A DNA stretch of 64,000 bases, taken from NCBI GenBank assembly GCA_028288705.1, contig JAQBNH010000017.1, positions 37,518-101,517 of the forward strand, written 5' to 3'. The stretch's first letter is position 1. Every line of letters begins with the position of its first letter. Made by a program: the position numbers and the translations under genes. The notes under the pieces are model-generated. The model worked only from the letters and a program-made list of their open reading frames with translations. It was not told where the DNA came from and ran no database searches. Below are positions 28,152-37,202 of the stretch, in pieces. This DNA comes from Ferruginibacter sp. (lineage in GTDB: Bacteria; Bacteroidota; Bacteroidia; Chitinophagales; Chitinophagaceae).

Positions 28152-29390
28152 ATGCAACGTATCAAAAAGATATCAGTGATGATGGCCATTGCCATGCTGA
28201 TATGTTCGCTTCCTGTATTTGCCCAAAAGCGAATTTGTGTGATCGGATCATCTTCAGCGTATGGTTATTTTGGGAACCCTGCCATCTACCCACGGGATAG
28301 CGCCTGGGCATTTAAGATTAAAAAGTATTACAAAGATCTTGGGGTAATCGACACCTTGTACAATATTGCGGCCAGTGGGACAAATCCTTTTTCAGGTATG
28401 CCTACCAGTTACGTCCCACCTCCCGGTTATCCTTCCCCGGAAACCAATCTGAATATTACGAAAGCAGTGAACCTCAATCCGCGGCCGGATGTGATCATCG
28501 TTAACTATCCCAGCAACCAATATGATTATTACCCGGTAGATGTGGTAATGAATTGCCTGCAAACGATCAAGGATTCTGCCAACGCGCGGAATATTACCTG
28601 CTATATCACCACAACTCAACCAAGAAATAACTTCAGCCCATCCGAAAGACTAAGGCTGAGGATGTTCCGTGACAGCATTATCAACCGGTTTGGCTTTTTT
28701 GCGATCGATTTTTATACGGATGTTGAGCGGGGCGATTCAATTCGTGACGAATATGCCTTTGGCGATTTCATTCACCTGAATCCCACCGGGCACACTGTTC
28801 TGGCAAATAAGGTGATCGCCAAAAATATTTTTGCAGGGCCGGTTGCCATCAAACTCGCCGCACTTTCGGCGATTGAAAAAGACGGGCAGGTGTTGTTACA
28901 ATGGCAAACGCAGCAGGAGAATGATAACCAGCAAATTCGCGTTGAACGTAGCATTGATGGCGTACATTTTACCAGTATCGGGGCGGTTGCGGGTAAAATA
29001 AATTCCAGTGTGACGGAAGCCTATTCGTTCATCGACAGGTCTCCGGCAACAGGCAAGGATTATTACCGCGTAGTATCGGTGAACAGCCATGCGCAACAGG
29101 AATACTCAACAATCGTGTGGGTGAATTTTAAAAATGCTGCAATATTTAGCAGCCGTTTATTGGCAATAACAAACAGAAATCAGTTAAGTATCCTCGTAGA
29201 TCATCCAACTTCTCCAAAGTTGAGTATTCGCATCCTGGACATCCAGGGAAACCAGGTAGTGCAACAGAACTTTACGGGAAATAATGCAGCAACATATTCG
29301 GTCGACATAACTAAACTTATCGCAGGTTCATATATTCTGCAGGTATTTTCCGGGCCCGATAGCCAAACGCATCGCTTCAATAAATTATAA
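28152..29390 (+). CDS. T9SS-secreted GDSL/SGNH hydrolase
   Basis: A 412-residue protein with a signal peptide (about residues 1-24, cut before QKRICV). It has an SGNH-hydrolase domain to about residue 225: block I VIGSSSAYG (Ser nucleophile), block III VNYPSNQYD, and block V DFIHLNPTGH with the catalytic Asp-His. A fibronectin-like linker (about 235-325; VLLQWQTQQENDNQQIRVERS) and a C-terminal T9SS-type sorting domain (about 335-412) follow. It probably removes ester groups from extracellular glycans. Unlike the other T9SS proteins, its sorting domain lacks a clear PNP start, so type A membership is less certain. A strong terminator follows. Confidence 0.82.
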   Translation: MQRIKKISVMMAIAMLICSLPVFAQKRICVIGSSSAYGYFGNPAIYPRDSAWAFKIKKYYKDLGVIDTLYNIAASGTNPFSGMPTSYVPPPGYPSPETNLNITKAVNLNPRPDVIIVNYPSNQYDYYPVDVVMNCLQTIKDSANARNITCYITTTQPRNNFSPSERLRLRMFRDSIINRFGFFAIDFYTDVERGDSIRDEYAFGDFIHLNPTGHTVLANKVIAKNIFAGPVAIKLAALSAIEKDGQVLLQWQTQQENDNQQIRVERSIDGVHFTSIGAVAGKINSSVTEAYSFIDRSPATGKDYYRVVSVNSHAQQEYSTIVWVNFKNAAIFSSRLLAITNRNQLSILVDHPTSPKLSIRILDIQGNQVVQQNFTGNNAATYSVDITKLIAGSYILQVFSGPDSQTHRFNKL

Positions 29391-29419
29391 AAAAATCCCC
29401 GGTTTTGCCGGGGTTTTTT
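29391..29419. terminator. Bidirectional terminator between convergent genes
   Basis: CCCCGG (29397-29402) and CCGGGG (29408-29413), flanked by A-run and T-run. It serves the GDSL gene on the + strand and the acyltransferase gene on the - strand. Confidence 0.9.
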
Positions 29420-29426
29420 ATGTGGG

Positions 29427-30572
29427 TTATTTCTTTGTTATAAAGGAAAATTTGTCTTTTAATTTCAGGAAAGGCGCTTCAAAATATTTGTAGCTAAGTA
29501 AACTGATGCACACCGTAATGACAAATGCGATGCTGGTTTCCAGGAATACGACCTGCCAGACCTGCGTATTCATACCCAATTTCTTACTAAGTCCAACTGT
29601 TGCGGAAATAATAATAAAATGGATACAATACAGGCCGTAAGTAATCAGGCCTAATTTGCTCGGGATTCTTAAAGAAGACATTTTATAAAAGGACCGCCGG
29701 GCATAACATTGTTCAAGAATTACCAGCAGCATGATCACCGCAATAAACGCCCGTTCAAAAATTCTTATAACGTAGTGACCCGTCAGTAATTCGGTCCTGA
29801 AAAAAAGAATTACAAACAGGCAGGCATAAATTGCAAAAATTTGCAGTTTGCTTAGGTTTTGGATGAAGTTGTAAGCACGCGGAGCTTCCAGAATCAGCCA
29901 GGCCCCCAACGCCCCTATCGCCATATCGCCGATGCAAGAAAGGGTATGCAATTCATGTAAGACCGGCACATCATTAAAAGCACGAAAAACGAGGCTTCCT
30001 GCGATAACGATGGTAAAAGGGATCCAGAATTTTTTTACAGGGAATAAGGATAACACGAGCGGCCAGACAAAATAGAACTGTTCTTCAATCGCGATACTCC
30101 AAAGAACCCCAAGACCGGGCGCGTCTGGCATTCCTTTATTAATGTAGTCGAAGTTATTGATAAAGAAGATATAGTACCATGGATTGGCCGTTTCCGTTGA
30201 AACACCGCCCATGTATTGCTTTGCCAGCGGAAAAACGACAAATCCGAGGAAAACGCAGGCAAAATATAAAGGCCAGATCCGGAGAATACGACGGATCCAA
30301 AAATTTACAACGCTGATCTTATTGTTCAGCCGTTTTTCCTTGATCAGCAGGTAGGTTATGAGAAAGCCACTCAGAACGAAGAAAAAATTAACGCCGAGGA
30401 ATCCGTTGCCCGCAAAGGTTTTCTTAAAAAAATGGAAAACAGGGGAGGCTTCAATGGTTGCGCTTTCGGTGTGAAAGCTATGAAAAAAGAACACCGATAA
30501 AAAACAAAAAAAGCGAAGTCCGTCAAGGTTTTCAAAATAAACCTTGCTTTTGTGCGTAGCAGTCAATTCCAT
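29427..30572 (-). CDS. Acyltransferase 3 family membrane protein (OafA-like)
   Basis: A 381-residue polytopic acyltransferase. The N-terminus ENLDGLRFFCFLSVFFFHS carries the conserved His, and NGFLGVNFFFVLSGFLITYLL and FWIRRILRIWPLYF are hallmarks of the family. About ten membrane segments. Likely O-acylates a surface sugar. It stands alone between two T9SS genes, so the substrate cannot be inferred from an operon, though the polysaccharide genes lie 15 kb away. It is distinct from the homologue at 9410. Confidence 0.88.
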   Translation of the reverse strand: MELTATHKSKVYFENLDGLRFFCFLSVFFFHSFHTESATIEASPVFHFFKKTFAGNGFLGVNFFFVLSGFLITYLLIKEKRLNNKISVVNFWIRRILRIWPLYFACVFLGFVVFPLAKQYMGGVSTETANPWYYIFFINNFDYINKGMPDAPGLGVLWSIAIEEQFYFVWPLVLSLFPVKKFWIPFTIVIAGSLVFRAFNDVPVLHELHTLSCIGDMAIGALGAWLILEAPRAYNFIQNLSKLQIFAIYACLFVILFFRTELLTGHYVIRIFERAFIAVIMLLVILEQCYARRSFYKMSSLRIPSKLGLITYGLYCIHFIIISATVGLSKKLGMNTQVWQVVFLETSIAFVITVCISLLSYKYFEAPFLKLKDKFSFITKK

Positions 30573-30779
30573 TTAATAAATATAAGGGCTTATCCAATAT
30601 CTAGCCTTGAAGAGGAGGGAAGATATTTTTTTTATGGAAATAACCATTTTTAACAAATCAAGCACGGAATTTGTTGACTTGCCTTTGGAGCCCTAAAAAT
30701 CTCAGTCCAATTCCTCTGCGCAACCTGCCTTTTTGGGCATTTACACCTAATCTATTCATCTAATATTTAAAAATTAATT

Positions 30780-32441
30780 ATGAGCTTTAAACTCTACACC
30801 TACAAGAATGTCAAGAAGTTAGCAAAAATGTCAGTTGCCTTTCTTCTTTTTTTATCAAGCGTAAATGCTGCCCAGGCCCAAACAGGCCAGGCATTGGATT
30901 TTGATGGCGTGAATGATAACGTCAATCTTCCATTAACCTTCACCGGAAGTTACACCAAAGAAGCATGGATCAATCCGACCGTGTTAACAGGTTTCCCAAA
31001 TATCATTACAGGTAACACAACTGCTTTCTTTATTAATAATGGTCAGCTTGCTGCAGGTCATGATGCAGGTTTTAACCAGGTGATTGATCCAACCCCACTT
31101 GTGGCTGGCACCTGGTATCATATCGCTGTGAGTTACAATGCGGCAACTCAAACGATGAGACTGTATAAAAATGGTGTACAGGTTGCATCTGCAACCGGAG
31201 TTCCAACTTATACAGAAACAACCCAAAATCTCGGTATTTTTGCAGGGTCTAATTTTTACACGGGGAAACTAGACGAAGTGCGTATCTGGAACGTTGAAAG
31301 GACTGCAACAGAAATCGCCAATTATCGTAACTGTGAATTGAGTGGTGACGAACCCTTCCTGATCGCATACTATAATTTTAATAACGGCACAGCTAACGCG
31401 AATAATGCCGGTGTTACTACTTTACCTGATGTTCAGGACAAATGTGTTCCGGCAAACGGAACGCTTCAAAATTTTCAGTTAACTGGTACAACATCTAACT
31501 GGGTTGCTCCTGGAAGCCCGGTTGCAGGCTCCTGTGGTTTAACTGCAGCTAATATTGCAGTTTCCGGGAATACAGCATGTATTACAACCGGCGATGTTAC
31601 TCCCGACGCATCTGATGATACTTATTTTGGTACCTACGGCGGAGCTGGAATTGATAAAGTTTTTACCATCAGCAACACCGGTTCAGCTACACTTACCATC
31701 GGAAGTATTGCAGTAACAGGGCCTGATGCAGCAGCTTTCACTATAACAAGTCTGCCGGCTGCAACCCTTGCTCCTGGCTCGTTCACTACATTTACTGTTC
31801 ATTTCACACCTGTTGGAAATGGTATTCGTAATGCGACGATCACTATTAATAATTCTGATGCTGACGAAGCGACTTACAATTTTGCCATCAGTGCTACGGC
31901 AGCTGCGGTTGTACCTGTAACCCTCCAGTCTTTTGAAGCAGCGAAATCAGGCACTTCAGCTAAACTTACCTGGAAAACATCAGCAGAACTAAACAACGCA
32001 GGATTCGAAATATTGCGTTCTTCTAATGGCGTAGGTGGCTGGGCTAATATCGGTTACGTAGCAGCTACTAATAACGCCACTGGTTCAGTTTACAGCTTTA
32101 TAGACCCGAATCCAGGCAAAGGCATCAGCGTTTATCGCTTGCGCCAGGTGGATATTAACGGTAACATTAAATTATCTGAAACACGCGCGGTTAATTTCGC
32201 AGCAGCATCTGACAATTATGTAAGTTTTTATCCAAACCCGGTAGTGAATAAACTCACGTTAACTGTTACAGACAACTCAATGCTGAACACAGAAGTGAAG
32301 ATCAACAACGCTAATGGTGCTGTAGTAAGCAGGTTTAAACTGAACAGTACTCAACAGGAAGTTGATTTTAGTAATATGTCTAAAGGCATTTACTTCATTT
32401 CCTTTAGCAATGGAAAAGTAGAGAAAATCATTAAGCAATAA
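30780..32441 (+). CDS. T9SS-secreted LamG + choice-of-anchor-D protein
   Basis: A 553-residue secreted protein with a longer signal peptide (cut about residue 34, before QTGQALDFDG). A LamG/concanavalin A-like domain lies at about residues 37-190 (ALDFDGVNDNVNLPL, YTKEAWINPT, GKLDEVRIWNVERT). A HYDIN/ASH-like domain follows (about 255-380; FTISNTGSATLTIGSI, LAPGSFTTFTVHFTP), then a linker with KLTWKTSAELNNAGFEI and a type A T9SS sorting domain starting SFYPNPV. Probably a surface adhesin or glycan-binding protein; no catalytic site is seen. A terminator follows 20 bases after the stop. Confidence 0.87.
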   Translation: MSFKLYTYKNVKKLAKMSVAFLLFLSSVNAAQAQTGQALDFDGVNDNVNLPLTFTGSYTKEAWINPTVLTGFPNIITGNTTAFFINNGQLAAGHDAGFNQVIDPTPLVAGTWYHIAVSYNAATQTMRLYKNGVQVASATGVPTYTETTQNLGIFAGSNFYTGKLDEVRIWNVERTATEIANYRNCELSGDEPFLIAYYNFNNGTANANNAGVTTLPDVQDKCVPANGTLQNFQLTGTTSNWVAPGSPVAGSCGLTAANIAVSGNTACITTGDVTPDASDDTYFGTYGGAGIDKVFTISNTGSATLTIGSIAVTGPDAAAFTITSLPAATLAPGSFTTFTVHFTPVGNGIRNATITINNSDADEATYNFAISATAAAVVPVTLQSFEAAKSGTSAKLTWKTSAELNNAGFEILRSSNGVGGWANIGYVAATNNATGSVYSFIDPNPGKGISVYRLRQVDINGNIKLSETRAVNFAAASDNYVSFYPNPVVNKLTLTVTDNSMLNTEVKINNANGAVVSRFKLNSTQQEVDFSNMSKGIYFISFSNGKVEKIIKQ

Positions 32442-32461
32442 TTCTATATCAATATCGTTTG

Positions 32462-32490
32462 AAGAGGCCCGGATATGGGCCTCTTTTTTT
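32462..32490 (+). terminator. Terminator after the LamG T9SS gene
   Basis: GAGGCCC (32464-32470) pairs with GGGCCTC (32477-32483) around a six-base loop, followed by seven T. Confidence 0.88.
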
Positions 32491-32725
32491 GTGCGTAGAA
32501 ATTATTACCTATAATTTGTATTTGTTTGTTTATCAGTGTATTGTGAATCAATTTGGCCCTAATGGAGATGACTTTATATAATGCTTAACAGTAAATTCTT
32601 CCCCACTAAAGCGTATCGGCTTAAATTCGTGTTCGATTTAAAATTCAATCATCAATCAACTTCTTCCTATAGGCGCAACATCTACATTCAATCTCCCGTT
32701 TTACACATCTAAATCAATTTTTAGT

Positions 32726-33475
32726 ATGAAGAAATTTCAATTGAAGAAAGTCTATTTGTTTTTTTCCACTGTCCTGATTTTTATACTGCATTTGCCTTTT
32801 GCCTTTTCCAAATCAAAACCTTTAAATCTTGCCAAAGCGGCTTCTGAAGCGCCGAATTCGGTTGCACATACCGGAAGTTCATCTCTGGAACTGGTATATG
32901 ATAGCCTGAAATTAAATATGAAAGGTTTATCTGAAGAAGCTTTCGATTATGCCGTTAAGGGTTACGAATACCTGCGCAATAAAGGACGTATCCGCAACCA
33001 GAATGTGATCTCCATTGTTGATTTCACCAAGCCATCTACTCAGAAAAGATTATTTATCATTGATGTAAAGAATTATAAAGTGTTATTCAACACTTACGTG
33101 GCTCATGGTCAAAACTCCGGGAAGGAATTTGCCCGCCAGTTTTCGAATCGTCCGGATAGTTACCAGAGCAGTCTTGGATTTTACGTAACTTCCGATACTT
33201 ATATTGGAAAGAACGGGTATTCGATGCACCTGATTGGTCAGGAATCGGGTATTAATGACCTGGCAGATGAGAGAGCGATCGTGATGCATGGTGCGCCTTA
33301 TGTGAGCGAAAGCTTTATTCGGGCTCGAGGTTTTTTAGGCCGCAGCTGGGGTTGTCCTGCAGTTTCCGAAGAACTGAACCGGCCGATTATCGAAAAAATA
33401 AAAAATGGTTCATGCCTCTTTATTTACAGCGAAGACAACAGGTATTTGAATCAGTCCAGAATTTTAAATAGTTGA
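32726..33475 (+). CDS. Murein L,D-transpeptidase-like (YkuD-type) protein
   Basis: A 249-residue exported protein. Its N-terminal hydrophobic segment (about residues 8-27, ending AFSKSK) is a signal peptide or anchor. The catalytic region shows VMHGAPYV (His188) and SWGCPAV (Cys210 nucleophile), the usual HxG and S-x-G-C-x-x pattern of the murein L,D-transpeptidase catalytic family common in Bacteroidota. It probably makes or edits 3-3 cross-links, or attaches something to meso-diaminopimelate. The adjacent dapA supplies the diaminopimelate branch, but a terminator stands between them, so they are not one operon. Confidence 0.85.
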   Translation: MKKFQLKKVYLFFSTVLIFILHLPFAFSKSKPLNLAKAASEAPNSVAHTGSSSLELVYDSLKLNMKGLSEEAFDYAVKGYEYLRNKGRIRNQNVISIVDFTKPSTQKRLFIIDVKNYKVLFNTYVAHGQNSGKEFARQFSNRPDSYQSSLGFYVTSDTYIGKNGYSMHLIGQESGINDLADERAIVMHGAPYVSESFIRARGFLGRSWGCPAVSEELNRPIIEKIKNGSCLFIYSEDNRYLNQSRILNS

Positions 33476-33499
33476 TTTTCTATTCTTAAGATAAAGCCA

Positions 33500-33537
33500 G
33501 TCCTTCCCCGAGTGATCCGGGAAGGACATTTTTTTTG
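33500..33537 (+). terminator. Terminator after the L,D-transpeptidase gene
   Basis: GTCCTTCCC (33500-33508) pairs perfectly with GGGAAGGAC (33519-33527), followed by a run of eight T. Confidence 0.9.
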
Positions 33538-33593
33538 GCCCCCCTCACCATCAGGCTGGAGATAGTTTTTATAACTTCACATAAATTAATGCT

Positions 33594-34475
33594 ATGAGCC
33601 TGAAACAAATTTTAAGAGGCACCGGTGTCGCCGTTGTTACGCCTTTCGATAACAATAATAAAGTAGATTTTCCCGCGCTGGATAAGCTGATCAATTTTAT
33701 CATCAGCAATGGTGTAGAATATATTGTAACATTGGGCACAACGGGAGAAACGCCAGTATTATCTAAAGAAGAAAAAAAGGAAATTGTACTCGCTACATAT
33801 GCTGCAGTGAATAAACGTGTTCCGGTTGTTGTAGGCATTGGCGGTAATGATTCATACGCAGTACTGGATGACTTTTCTAACCTGCCGCTAGAAGATGCAA
33901 CGGCCATCTTAAGTGCCAGTCCTTATTACAACAAGCCTTCGCAGGAAGGTCTTTTTAAACACTACGAACTTCTTGCTTCCCAGGCCCCAAAGCCATTGAT
34001 CCTTTATAATGTACCGGGGAGAACGGGGAGGAATATGGATGCTGCCACAACTTTACGACTGGCCAGCGAAGTGAAAAATATTGCCGGCATCAAAGAAGCC
34101 AGCGGTGATATGCAGCAGTGTATGGAAATATTAAAAGACTGCCCTGCAGATTTCTTAGTTGTGAGCGGAGATGATGCGCTGGCATTGCCTCAGTTGGCCT
34201 GCGGAATGGACGGTGTGATCAGCGTTGCAGCGAACGCATTGCCCAGGCAATTTTCAGATATGGTGCGTGCCTGCCTTTCGAATGATTTTGCCACCGGTAA
34301 ACAGCTTAATGACAAATTGATTCCGGCATACAACCTGATGTTTGCAGAAAATAATCCTGCAGGTGTAAAAGCATTTCTTACTGAATTAGATATCCTGCAA
34401 AATAATGTCCGCCTCCCCGTCGTTCCTTTAAGTGGTGAATTGTATAAAAAAGTAAAGCGCTATTTAAACACTTAA
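33594..34475 (+). CDS. dapA: 4-hydroxy-tetrahydrodipicolinate synthase
   Basis: A 293-residue TIM-barrel aldolase of the DapA family. The active-site Lys is Lys167 in GIKEASGD, the proton-relay Tyr is Tyr138 in LYNVPGRTG, and the Thr pair is in LGTTGETPVL. It condenses pyruvate with aspartate semialdehyde, the first step of the diaminopimelate and lysine branch, in the cytoplasm. Length is standard. N-acetylneuraminate lyase relatives are excluded by the pattern of the GTTGE and GRTG motifs. The CBM48-esterase gene begins 3 bases after the stop. Confidence 0.95.
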   Translation: MSLKQILRGTGVAVVTPFDNNNKVDFPALDKLINFIISNGVEYIVTLGTTGETPVLSKEEKKEIVLATYAAVNKRVPVVVGIGGNDSYAVLDDFSNLPLEDATAILSASPYYNKPSQEGLFKHYELLASQAPKPLILYNVPGRTGRNMDAATTLRLASEVKNIAGIKEASGDMQQCMEILKDCPADFLVVSGDDALALPQLACGMDGVISVAANALPRQFSDMVRACLSNDFATGKQLNDKLIPAYNLMFAENNPAGVKAFLTELDILQNNVRLPVVPLSGELYKKVKRYLNT

Positions 34476-34478
34476 CCT

Positions 34479-35648
34479 TTGAAACATTATTTTAGATTTT
34501 TTTGCCTGATCGTTATTTTCCAGCTGACCTATGTGAATCTTGCTGCACAGGCTTCATACAAATTATTTGTACGGCCGGCGAAGCCTTTGGCAAATGCTGA
34601 TGTAATTTACGTTGCGGGTAATTTTAATAATTGGGATCCGGCTAAAACGCCTCTCAGCTATAACGCAGCAGATAGCAGCTGGAATATTAGCCTGCCATAC
34701 AGTCCGGATGCTTACGAATTTAAATTTACGCGTGGCAGTTGGGACAAAGTAGAAGCAAATGCAAATGGTTCTGATAAAGAAAATCGGGTTGTAAAACCTG
34801 GCAGCGATTCCATTATTCAAGTGAATATTGCCGCATGGAAAGACGCATTTACTCCCAGGCAAAGAATTCATACTGCATCAACGAACGTGACTATTGTTGA
34901 CACGGCTTTTGCTATACCGCAACTCGCACGAAATCGCCGGATTTGGGTCTATCTTCCTCCTGATTACCAGCAATCAAAGAAGTCGTACCCGGTCATCTAT
35001 ATGCATGACGGTCAAAATCTTTTCGACGAACTTACATCAGGGTTTGGTGAATGGGGGATTGATGAGTTTTTAGACAGCCTCAATAAAGCTGGTAAGAATG
35101 CCTGTATCATTGTTGGAATTGATAATGGCCGGCAACGCCTGAATGAATATAATCCATACGATAATCAACGGTTTGGAAAAGGCGAGGGCGCGGCATACAC
35201 AGATTTTATTGTAAAATCGCTGAAGCCCTTTATTGATCGCCGTTTTCGCACGTTGAAAGACAAAGATAATACGGCCATAGCAGGAAGTTCCATGGGTGGT
35301 TTGATCTCGTATTATGCGGCGTTGAAAAATCCTGAGGTGTTTGGAAAAGCAGGGATTTTCTCTCCTTCGTTCTGGATCGCTCCGGAAATGTATTTGTTAA
35401 CTGATTCTGTCGCACAGAATATCAGGGGTAAATTTTTCTTTTATATCGGGGAACAGGAAGGCGAAGAGAACGTACAGAAAATGCAGGAGATGATGGAAAA
35501 ACTCGGCGCAAAATCCAGCGCACTCATTTATTCGGTGAATGACGCAGCGGGCTCTCACAATGAAAAAGCCTGGCGCAAATGGTTCCCGGAATTTTATAAA
35601 TGGATCATGGCGGACTGGACGAATTACATCATTCGCGAACAACGCTAA
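34479..35648 (+). CDS. Secreted esterase with N-terminal CBM48-like domain
   Basis: A 389-residue exported protein. The start is TTG at 34479: the frame is closed two codons upstream and no other start keeps the signal peptide (about residues 1-25). Residues about 27-110 form a CBM48/AMPK-glycogen-binding-like fold (YVAGNFNNWDPAKTPL, YEFKFTRGSWDKVEANANG). Residues about 140-380 form an esterase D/enterochelin esterase-like alpha/beta hydrolase: YMHDGQNLFD, nucleophile IAGSSMGG (Ser at about 270) and a late SHNEKAW with the catalytic His. The substrate is unknown, perhaps an acylated glycan or siderophore. It starts 3 bases after dapA and converges on rnz with a 4-base overlap. Confidence 0.83.
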   Translation: MKHYFRFFCLIVIFQLTYVNLAAQASYKLFVRPAKPLANADVIYVAGNFNNWDPAKTPLSYNAADSSWNISLPYSPDAYEFKFTRGSWDKVEANANGSDKENRVVKPGSDSIIQVNIAAWKDAFTPRQRIHTASTNVTIVDTAFAIPQLARNRRIWVYLPPDYQQSKKSYPVIYMHDGQNLFDELTSGFGEWGIDEFLDSLNKAGKNACIIVGIDNGRQRLNEYNPYDNQRFGKGEGAAYTDFIVKSLKPFIDRRFRTLKDKDNTAIAGSSMGGLISYYAALKNPEVFGKAGIFSPSFWIAPEMYLLTDSVAQNIRGKFFFYIGEQEGEENVQKMQEMMEKLGAKSSALIYSVNDAAGSHNEKAWRKWFPEFYKWIMADWTNYIIREQR

Positions 35649-36547
35649 ACAATAAAACAACTGCCTTCCGTCGCAAGTTCTGTCGGGGGGAAAATGGCGC
35701 AGGTTTCGGTTAGAAAATCATCCAGTAATTCATACTTGGAAGAGAAATGACCGATCAGTAATTTTTTAACACCGGCACGTTTGGCAATCTCTGCAGCCTG
35801 GGCCGTTGTAGAATGAAACCGTGCAGCAGCGCGCTCATGCAGGTCCTGGAGGTAAGTTGTTTCATGATATAGCAGATCAACAGCTTTCACTTTTTCCACC
35901 AATGTTTCATCATAAATAGTATCGGCGCAATAAGCATAGGTCTTCGCGGCTGCTGCAGCAACAGTGACCTCTTCGTTGCGGATGATGGTGCCTTTTTTGG
36001 TTGTATAATCTTCTCCCTTTTGCAGTGCTTCGTAATAGGCCGCGGGAACTTCGTAGGCTTTTACTTTTACAGGATCAATACTACGCGGATTCTTTTTTTC
36101 GCGGAAGAGAAAACCCCAGCAATCGATGCGATGCTTTACCCGGAAACATTCTATCCACATTTTTTTATCGTTTGCAATCGGACCTTCTTTATCCAATGCA
36201 TGAAAATAGATCGCGTAGGGAAGGATCGTGGATGCAGCATCGAGTTGTAACTGGATAATATTTTCCAATAATGCCGGAGCATAGATATGAAGGTCTGAAC
36301 TTCTTCCAAGCAAGCCCATGCTCGTCAGCAAACCGATCAATCCAAAATAATGGTCGCCATGCAAATGAGAAATGAAGATATTATTGATACGGCTGCGTTT
36401 GATCTTATACTTCGTCATCTGTTGTTGTGTGCCTTCTCCACAATCGATCAGGTAGGCCTCATCAAGTGTTTGTAAAACCTGGGCAGTTGGATTTCTCCCG
36501 TAAGCCGGAATAGCAGAATTGTTTCCAAGAATTGTAAGGGCTAGCAA
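35645..36547 (-). CDS. rnz: Ribonuclease Z
   Basis: A 300-residue metallo-beta-lactamase-fold nuclease. The zinc site HLHGDHYFGL is at residues 61-70 (His61, His63, Asp65, His66), and further ligand regions are LLYHETTY and GHFSSKY. It cuts tRNA precursors at the 3' end before CCA addition, in the cytoplasm. The start is TTG at 36547: an in-frame stop lies six codons upstream and there is no ATG before the essential first strand. It follows the STAS gene at a gap of 45 bases, an arrangement common in Bacteroidota. It overlaps the convergent esterase gene by 4 bases. Confidence 0.93.
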   Translation of the reverse strand: MLALTILGNNSAIPAYGRNPTAQVLQTLDEAYLIDCGEGTQQQMTKYKIKRSRINNIFISHLHGDHYFGLIGLLTSMGLLGRSSDLHIYAPALLENIIQLQLDAASTILPYAIYFHALDKEGPIANDKKMWIECFRVKHRIDCWGFLFREKKNPRSIDPVKVKAYEVPAAYYEALQKGEDYTTKKGTIIRNEEVTVAAAAAKTYAYCADTIYDETLVEKVKAVDLLYHETTYLQDLHERAAARFHSTTAQAAEIAKRAGVKKLLIGHFSSKYELLDDFLTETCAIFPPTELATEGSCFIV

Positions 36548-36592
36548 AGAAATAATTTTGAGTTAAAAGATAATGACCACAGAAATAGGGGT

Positions 36593-37000
36593 TTAGCTGC
36601 GTTCAGGTTTTTCATCGATACCTTCATCAAAGTCATTTAGCAACTCCCTTTCAATTTCCTCCATCTGTACGATGTCCCAGGCTTCACTCTCTGTTGGCGT
36701 CACGTTCATCAACTCCAGAAGTTCAGCGGCTTCAAAAACAGCCTCTGTGTCAGGCTTCATACAACAAACGATAAAGGATGCATTTTGCAGGTAAAAGCTT
36801 TCCTGTACTAGCGCGATCTTTTCTGCTGCAACCGGGTCTAAGGCTGCAATATGCTCCATATTTAATACCAAATGGGGAATAGGTTTTTGGAGATGATCTG
36901 TTAATATTCTCCCTAACTCTTCTGACATATTAGCAGGGATTCCGGCATCTAGCGGTGTTATAACACTGAATTTTTCTTTGGTATCTATTTTGACATTCAT
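36593..37000 (-). CDS. STAS-domain protein lacking the phospho-acceptor Ser
   Basis: A 135-residue cytoplasmic protein with a STAS (anti-sigma factor antagonist) fold: VKIDTKEKFSVITPLDA, a central HLVLNMEHIAALDP, then an acidic C-terminal tail (about residues 110-135). In SpoIIAA-type proteins the loop after the central strand reads MDSSG, and its Ser is phosphorylated. Here it reads LDPVAAEK, so neither Ser is present. It may be an unregulated adaptor. It shares an operon with rnz downstream; the two are often paired in the phylum, though no functional link is established to my knowledge. Confidence 0.8.
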   Translation of the reverse strand: MNVKIDTKEKFSVITPLDAGIPANMSEELGRILTDHLQKPIPHLVLNMEHIAALDPVAAEKIALVQESFYLQNASFIVCCMKPDTEAVFEAAELLELMNVTPTESEAWDIVQMEEIERELLNDFDEGIDEKPERS

Positions 37001-37202
37001 TAAGCGGATTAATTACGTGCGGCTGTAAAATAAAGTAAAAATTGAATGTGAAGCTTTTTTAATCAGGTCTTTTAAAATGTTTTGTTTTTGATTTCATAAA
37101 AACGGGATTTCAACTTTTACACATATCAACATTTACCAATGCCTTTACAACTTATCGCCCTAAATAATCGTTATTATTGTATTACTCTAAAAATCAAAAA
37201 GA

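Noticed and set aside
30683..30710. TTTG plus TAAAAATC at promoter spacing before the LamG T9SS gene
   Set aside because: Spacing is right but the -7 has three mismatches to TAnnTTTG.
32550..32582. TATAAT-like sequence with an upstream TTTG before the L,D-transpeptidase gene
   Set aside because: Sigma-70-like -10 boxes are not the rule in Bacteroidota, and TATATAAT does not fit the -7 consensus.
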